The translations under genes and the position numbers were made by a program. Positions 21,624-25,508 of a DNA stretch of 25,508 bases are shown piece by piece. The notes under the pieces were generated by a model. That model was not told the DNA's origin. It worked only from the letters and a program-made list of their open reading frames with translations, and did not search any database. Position 1 is the first letter of the stretch. Each line of letters begins with the position of its first letter. Source of the stretch: Macrocybe gigantea (lineage: Eukaryota > Basidiomycota > Agaricomycetes > Agaricales > Callistosporiaceae); contig SJRY01000028.1 in assembly GCA_011319805.1 (NCBI GenBank), positions 1 to 25,508 of the forward strand, given 5' to 3'.

Positions 21624-22500
21624 GGTGTATCTGAAGTATTAGAAAAGTTGTATATGGCAGTGAACGGCAGCGAACGAAGGAGCAGTGAGATGGTCGTCGT
21701 GGTCGGTGTGATGAGAGTAGAAAGGCAAGGTGGGTTCCGAGCCAAAGGCCAACAAAAAGGCTCACGGATCCCGCGTTGACCAGACATCCTTTTGTTCTCG
21801 TCTCAGCGTTGTCGCCAACAATGTCGCTCGAGAACAATAGACAGCGATCCCGATTATGTAAACAATGGTCATGCCAAATAAGGCAAGGCGACGCCGGCTC
21901 GGTATACTTCCTCTTGCGATCATACTGTAGTTAATAAAATCTCCATTATGAACGCGTCGCTTTTCATTTGCTAGGTCTAACTGCCACCAGCTTTGAGTGC
22001 GCACCTCATGTTCTGCACGGTAATGAGCAGGACCGCTGTCTTGGCAACGAATGAAACAGGCGGCTCAACCAGGATTACCCCCACCCTCCAGTGTGAGTGC
22101 TGTTTTCTGTCTTGCTTTGGGGCGGAAATGTTTCAGCAGGCCGACAGCCCATCAACTGTAGACTACAATGCGTAGCTCTTCGCGTCGCCGACCCATGCAT
22201 ATCTATCTCCACGCTCTCAGGTGACGCGGAACGTTACTGCCTTTCTTTAGGCTGCGCAATGGCTGTTGAAGTGTTCATGTCAACCAGGTGACATAGAATG
22301 TCACAGTTACTGGCTGGAAGACGCACATTGGCTGTGCTGGAGCCGCATGCAATCGTGCACGCTGTGACGCAGAACAGCTCGGGGAAATTTTGGATCCCCA
22401 CGTTGAAGCGGGCAGGTTCATCCGATCTTGAAATAAAACACTCATGCGTCGCTGAGGTTGTTGCCGCGCTCACTACACACATCCAAGCTCACCCTATGCG
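21624..22500. promoter_or_regulatory. Divergent intergenic region between the Cys-rich protein and the GTPase
   Basis: 877 bp between two head-to-head starts, so it should hold both promoters. An 80-codon minus-strand open frame (21762-22004) contains a hydrophobic stretch but has no support as a gene. No clear palindrome or E-box seen. Confidence 0.4.
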
Positions 22501-23543
22501 ATGCCGCTCTTTCAAAGATCTTCCAAAGATGTGTCCCAAGATGATATTATTATTGCGTACGCTTCTTTGCATATGGGCAAACGGTATCCGATTTTTACGT
22601 CGACTGCAGCTTAATGGGTCCTACTGGAGTGGGAAAAAGCACTGTGCTATTCTCGCTCAGTAATGACCTACATCTACTAATCAGGCATACTAGTTCATCG
22701 ACAAAGCCACAAATCAAGGAGGAAGATGGGTCGGCGACGCTCTTGATTCGTACACTCTGGATATTCAAACAATCAGGGTACCCTACCCGCGACTGAACCG
22801 CTCTATCGTGTTCGTTGACACCCCAGGCTTCGACAACACGTTCAAGTCGGATACGGATATCCTCAAATCGATCGCGAAATGGCTAGAGAAGACGTGAGTC
22901 GAGGGTGAACTTCTATCGCGCATGCCGCTCATCTGATTTCAGATATCGAAAAGACATCAAACTCACAGCCATCATATATCTTCATCGCATATCCGATAAT
23001 CGGATGGCGGGCGCGCCTCGGGCGAATTTACGTGTCTTTGAAAAGCTCTGCGGCGACGACGCCATTAAGCGGGGCAAAGTCGTACTGGCGACGACGATGT
23101 GGGACAAGATCCAATTCGGCGTCGGGGAGATGCGCGAAAACGAGCTGAAGGGCGAATATTGGAAGCGTATGGTGGACTTGGGCTCTAAAATGCACCGGTT
23201 TCACAACACCCCTGAATCGGCCTGGGGCGTTATCGACCAGCTGGTGGACTGGGTCCCATACGAGGTCCTGCTGCAGGTCGAGATGGTGAAGCTGAAGAGA
23301 CGCTTGAACGAGACGCAGGCGGGCATGGCCCTGTACACGGAGCTTCAGGCATTACAGGATCGGCAGAGAGAAAAAGAAGAGCAGCTGCGCAATGCCCTTA
23401 AGACGCAGAATGACCCAGACGTCGTGAAGCAACTGCACGAAGAATATAATTCGGTGCAAAAGAGACGGCTACAAACTCTGAACCAAATAAACGAGATGCA
23501 GATATCACTGGCTCGGCGCATACTCTTGTGGTTCAAAAAATGA
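22501..23543 (+). CDS. P-loop GTPase (AIG1/TRAFAC-like) with C-terminal coiled coil
   Basis: Four exons, 22501-22556, 22610-22643, 22694-22893 and 22943-23543; 297 codons (296 aa), no correction needed. The protein starts MPLFQRSSKDVSQDDIIIAL and carries Walker A GPTGVGKST (22-30), then the G3 motif DTPG (72-75). The NKxD position reads ATTMWDK (146-152), a form seen in the fungal family of small G-domain proteins with the block DIKLTAIIYLHRISDNRM. From about residue 205 to the end is a predicted amphipathic coiled coil (VEMVKLKRRLNETQAG... through EEYNSVQKRRLQTLNQ) ending in RRILLWFKK, which could contact a membrane. Such proteins are numerous in mushrooms and their cellular role is not established. 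The out-of-frame ATG at 22496 was ignored. Intron 22644-22693 is only 50 nt. Confidence 0.88.
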
Positions 23544-23835
23544 CAGTGATTCTTTTAGATTGTTTTCCCGGCTCTCCGGACCAGCATTTGCGTATTACCA
23601 AGACCTGTAGTTCTAATTCCTCATGGCCAGCCGCGCTGGCATGGGCTTGTATGCACACATATGCAGTTAAGCAAGATAAAGAAAAAAAGATATAGCTGAT
23701 CCCAGGCAATCATGCCATTTGCACTTGCACATGAGTAAAAATCATAGATAGGCATGACGATTACTTCATGTGAGCGGATGGATGGAGAAAACATGCAGAG
23801 ATCATACACGACGGCGCAGACGTCAAGGAAAGCGT
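23544..23835. other. Convergent 3' spacer between GTPase and RPS19
   Basis: 292 bp without a supported gene; it holds both 3' flanks. Confidence 0.5.
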
Positions 23836-24442
23836 TTATTCTTCCTCTTCTTCGTTCTCTTCCTCCTCTTCCTCCTCCTCCCTCTCAGCCTCCACAACTG
23901 CTGTTGCGATGCGGTCCAAGTCCCGTTGACCATCCTGGGAAATTCTCCTGCCTCCGTTCTCAGTCTTCTCCAACACGCCAATTTTCTCTAACGACTGGCA
24001 GATTTTTCGCTGCACGGATGCCGATGCGGCAGCGTGGTGCGATGGGCGATTGCCGCGTCGATTGCGTCCTCCGTGGAGTTTTGTAAGAGCACCGATTCCG
24101 ACGTCTTTGCGGAGGTATATGTGTCTAGCGATGGCGGCTGTTAATTTTTTTTTTGCACGCAGGGGATTGAAGATATGTCAAGACCTCGGATAATGAAAGA
24201 AAGGAGCCATGGACGACGGACCTGAGCGGACATAATACCAGTCTGGGTCATAGGGAGCCAGCTCTTTGTACGCGCCAGTTTTGACGAGGTCAACCCATGT
24301 TGGCACCTCGAGTTTTCCAGAGCGCTTCAAGTGGGAAGCGTATGCGCTGATGAAGGCTTCCGCGCTGTTGAGGAGAGGTCAGCTTTGGCACCAAATTAAC
24401 AAAAATTGTTCGCGCATGCCTAATGTCTCTTACTCCCGGCAT
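23836..24442 (-). CDS. RPS19: 40S ribosomal protein eS19
   Basis: Component of the small-subunit head, needed for 18S rRNA maturation. Three exons read downwards, 24442-24420, 24364-24222 and 24137-23836; exactly 156 codons (155 aa), the usual eS19 length. It begins [20 protein letters not shown], followed by [88 protein letters not shown] and [10 protein letters not shown], all family blocks. The C-terminus is an extended Glu-rich tail. The first exon is only 23 nt and its intron starts with GC (GCATGC at 24419-24414); the GT donor nearby (at the GTAAGA inside exon 1) would put the rest out of frame. Intact, unlike the F-box gene next to it. Confidence 0.95.
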
Positions 24443-24842
24443 GTTGCTTTTCTGGTTTCGCAGTCGATGGGCGCAAGGGGCGAGGGGGCCACGACGTTGA
24501 CGGCTTTGTGTGTATCAATTTTGCTCTCTTGCCTGTTGCGGGCAGTCGGCGGCTTCGGCTGCTGCCGAGAAGTTATACAGTTTATGCAGCCACCTTACTC
24601 GATTAGGCGGTTCTGTAGTTGCAGTCCGTCCCGCGGAACTATGAACTATTTGAAACGGTGAAATATGCAGTATAGACGTGGCATATATTCTGTCTTATCG
24701 TTCCTCGTTTTTAACGCGTCTCCGCTCGTTGCCTGTAGAGGATCACGAGTTGACACCAGAAACATGGGCAAATTCTTGGTCAGCTTGTGCATCATGTCTG
24801 CTGTCTCCAAGCCACTGCTCCACACAAAGAACCAGTTTCAGC
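24443..24842. promoter_or_regulatory. Divergent spacer between RPS19 and the right-hand F-box gene
   Basis: 400 bp between two head-to-head starts. Open frames here are short and overlapping, with no domain; presumably the RPS19 promoter and that of the F-box gene. Confidence 0.4.
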
Positions 24843-25508
24843 ATGATTGAACCTCTCCATTCTCACAGCGAGGCGAACAGTTGACAAATTGCACTCTAGG
24901 TCACGGAGAAATGCCATCGCTGTTTTTCCACCACCGCCATAGGCGCATTACCCACGGAACTCCTTATCGAAATATCTGCCCTTTGTTCTCTTAATGATCC
25001 CCTGGCCCCGCTGACCTCGGCACAGTATGCCGGAGATGGAGAGAAGTTGTAAACCATTCTCCCGAGGATATGGCAATTTATATTTCTAGACGATGAAGCT
25101 CGGTCGGTCCAAAGTTCCCACTCCCAGGCTGACCTATGGATCCAGCGCTCCGTTCCACTTCCCATCTACATCAGCGTCAATCTCCAGTCCCCAGATCTAT
25201 TGCTCTCATTGTTATCTCCCTGCTACCTTTCATTGACCGGTGGCGATCCCTCTGCATTTCGGGGAAACGCAACGAAGTGATCGATGTCGTGGAGATGGGA
25301 GTGACTCGAAAGACCCTTTCTTGCCTCGAAATCTATCTGCAGGATGACGTTCCGGCAGACAGTGCCACGCTCAGAAATCCTTGGCCCGATGAATTCGTCA
25401 TGACCGTTTGGCTTTTTGAATTGCCCTCATCGACTATGCTTGCCCCCTCCGCTTCACGCACGTCATGATAGCTGAGACCCGTTAAGTGAAGTTCACGTGG
25501 GTCCAGCA
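24843..25508 (+). pseudogene. F-box protein gene, 5' part, disrupted and cut by the right edge
   Basis: Typical Agaricomycete F-box N-terminus spread over several frames: MIEPLHSHSEAN, then SRSRRNAIAVFPPPP, IGALPTELLIEISALCSLND (F-box helices 1-2), VCRRWREVVNHSP and IWQFIFLDDEARSVQS, then LWIQRSVPLPIYISVNLQSP and LLPFIDRWRSLCIS. Moving between these pieces needs about five 1-2 nt corrections, near 24881, 24938, 25025, 25062 and 25219, most of them in homopolymers. From 25220 the frame stays open to a stop at 25468, where another shift may exist. No intron is needed. Probable role, if functional, is SCF substrate recognition. Either a decaying paralogue, common in this expanded family, or poor sequence at a contig end. 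Confidence 0.75.

Noticed and set aside
21762..22004. 80-codon minus-strand frame with a hydrophobic segment
   Set aside because: Lies in the promoter between two clear genes, with no support beyond chance hydrophobicity.

Overview
The window is nuclear DNA of a filamentous basidiomycete, most likely an Agaricomycete. The evidence is short introns (mostly 45-75 nt, GT-AG, many per gene), a DUF6533 seven-helix protein, F-box proteins of the mushroom type, and recognisable eukaryotic housekeeping genes. No bacterial, viral, rRNA or convincing tRNA feature was found. All gene models were built by hand from splice sites and reading-frame continuity.

Layout, left to right. A disrupted DAHP synthase gene (minus, cut by the left edge) lies head-to-head with TIM9 (plus). 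A ~0.7 kb inverted-repeat element, probably a non-autonomous DNA transposon, follows. Next on the plus strand come a PrxQ/Dot5-type peroxiredoxin with a low-complexity tail, an 11-exon nitronate monooxygenase, and a 10-exon MPS1/TTK spindle-checkpoint kinase. A five-exon multi-pass membrane protein of unknown function (minus) follows. A DUF6533 membrane protein (minus) then shares a 146-bp divergent promoter with a single-pass membrane protein (plus). After these come an intronless F-box protein of 650 aa (minus), a cysteine-rich type I membrane protein (minus), a P-loop GTPase with a coiled-coil tail (plus), RPS19 (minus), and a second F-box gene (plus), disrupted and cut by the right edge.

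The genes do not form a pathway. They are unrelated housekeeping genes mixed with lineage-specific membrane and F-box proteins, as is usual for fungal chromosomes. The least explained content is the membrane proteins, the GTPase and the inverted-repeat element.

One pattern runs through the whole window. Several otherwise well-conserved genes need single-base corrections, mostly in short homopolymers, to stay in frame. These are densest in the two genes at the extreme ends (about six in the DAHP synthase, about five in the right-hand F-box gene) and sparse or absent in the middle. I read this mainly as consensus error, possibly because the window is a whole contig with weak ends. Genuine decay of the two terminal genes cannot be excluded.
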